Source: DATCSE01 sp036568605
Lineage (GTDB): Bacteria; Pseudomonadota; Gammaproteobacteria; Burkholderiales; Burkholderiaceae_C
DNA: 6,000 nt
Direction: 5' to 3'
Assembly: GCA_036568605.1 (NCBI GenBank)
Contig: DATCSE010000006.1
Coordinates: forward strand, 1 to 6,000
The notes below the pieces were generated by a model. It was not told the DNA's origin, searched no databases, and saw only the letters and a list, made by a program, of their open reading frames with translations. This document shows positions 5,718-6,000 of the stretch, piece by piece. Position 1 is the stretch's first letter; each line of letters starts with the position of its first letter. A program made the translations under genes and the position numbers.

Positions 5718-5993
5718 TCAGGCCAGCTGCTCGGCGCCGTTGTACCAAACCATCCACGGCGGCAACAGCGACGGCAGATCGGCGGTCTGCTGCGCCAGCG
5801 CTTTCGTCCACTCGGCCTGAACCGCGCTGCCGTACGACCACAACTCGTTCTGCAGCGCCATCCAACCGGCGAGCCCGCTGACATACGCTTGCGGAAAGCC
5901 AGCCGCCAATTCGGCCAGCGTCGATGCGGGCCACGGCAGGAAGGTGTCGCCGGCGGCATCGGTTGCCGGCCGTGCCGAAATGGATTGCGCCAT
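5718..5993 (-). CDS. Small unrecognised protein, possibly phasin-like
   Basis: A 91-residue protein I do not recognise. It has no signal peptide, membrane segment or known catalytic motif. A polar, Ala/Thr-rich N-terminus (1-17) leads into FLPWP, then a probable long amphipathic helix from about residue 24 to 71. Trp and Ala recur in that helix (GWMALQNELW, VQAEWTKALAQQ). The C-terminal end is rich in proline and aromatics (PPWMVWYNG). The helical, Ala/Gln-rich, Trp-containing middle is reminiscent of phasins and other granule-surface proteins of Burkholderiales, but that is only a resemblance. Codon use is GC-biased at the third position like its neighbours, supporting a real gene. The ATG at 5993 has no clear ribosome binding site, and the frame stays open to the window edge, so the true start may lie outside. 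It converges on metE, with 12 bases between the stop codons. Confidence 0.55.
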   Translation of the reverse strand: MAQSISARPATDAAGDTFLPWPASTLAELAAGFPQAYVSGLAGWMALQNELWSYGSAVQAEWTKALAQQTADLPSLLPPWMVWYNGAEQLA

Positions 5994-6000
5994 GATCAGT

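Noticed and set aside
5700..5760. Bidirectional terminator between metE and the small convergent gene
   Set aside because: Only a weak GAGC/GCTC pairing (5713-5731), inside the end of the small gene, with no T-run on either strand.
1..6000. Mobile elements, CRISPR arrays, tRNA or rRNA genes, defence or toxin-antitoxin systems
   Set aside because: No transposase or integrase, no direct repeats beyond the two operators, no tRNA-like clover-leaf and no toxin-like pair was seen. All large coding regions belong to known families.

Overview
The window is high-GC DNA (about two thirds G+C by eye) with dense, closely packed genes. It looks like chromosomal sequence of a beta-proteobacterium, most likely Burkholderiales. 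The reasons are the Bug-type (TctC-like) periplasmic binding protein, which that order has in large numbers, the strongly GC-biased third codon positions, and the overall protein similarity. There is no sign of a phage, plasmid, insertion sequence, CRISPR array, tRNA or rRNA gene.

Left part (1-1325, leftward genes): the N-terminal end of glucarate dehydratase (gudD, cut by the window edge) lies 17 bases downstream of a Bug/TctC solute-binding protein gene. The 96 bases before the binding-protein gene hold a recognisable sigma-70-type promoter and two copies of the palindrome GGTAGCGCTACC. One copy covers the -10 element and the other lies just downstream of the expected transcript start. This is the layout of an operon controlled by a LacI-family repressor.

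Middle part (1326-3290, leftward genes): a LacI/GntR-like regulator gene is the obvious candidate for binding the paired palindromes. It starts 3 bases after the stop codon of a LysR-family gene that is clearly metR. The probable logic is that the LacI-type protein represses the tctC-gudD operon until an aldarate or related sugar acid is present. Because it sits directly behind metR, its expression may be tied to methionine/homocysteine control.

Right part (3291-5993): metR and metE are divergent across a 93-base gap, the classical arrangement. A perfect TGAA-N5-TTCA MetR site overlaps the metR start codon, and candidate back-to-back promoters lie beside it. The metE leader holds a long imperfect hairpin (3349-3389) whose right arm contains the probable metE start codon. 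There is no Shine-Dalgarno sequence in front of that codon, so the hairpin is the most unusual regulatory feature in the window. MetE is complete, with all zinc and homocysteine residues present and an added Cys/His-rich loop. A small unrecognised gene (5718-5993) converges on metE with only 12 bases between the stop codons.

Most of the window is ordinary metabolism and regulation. I see no wholly new multi-gene system. The points worth a second look are the metE start-codon hairpin, the double operator, the metR-lacI coupling and the small unknown protein.
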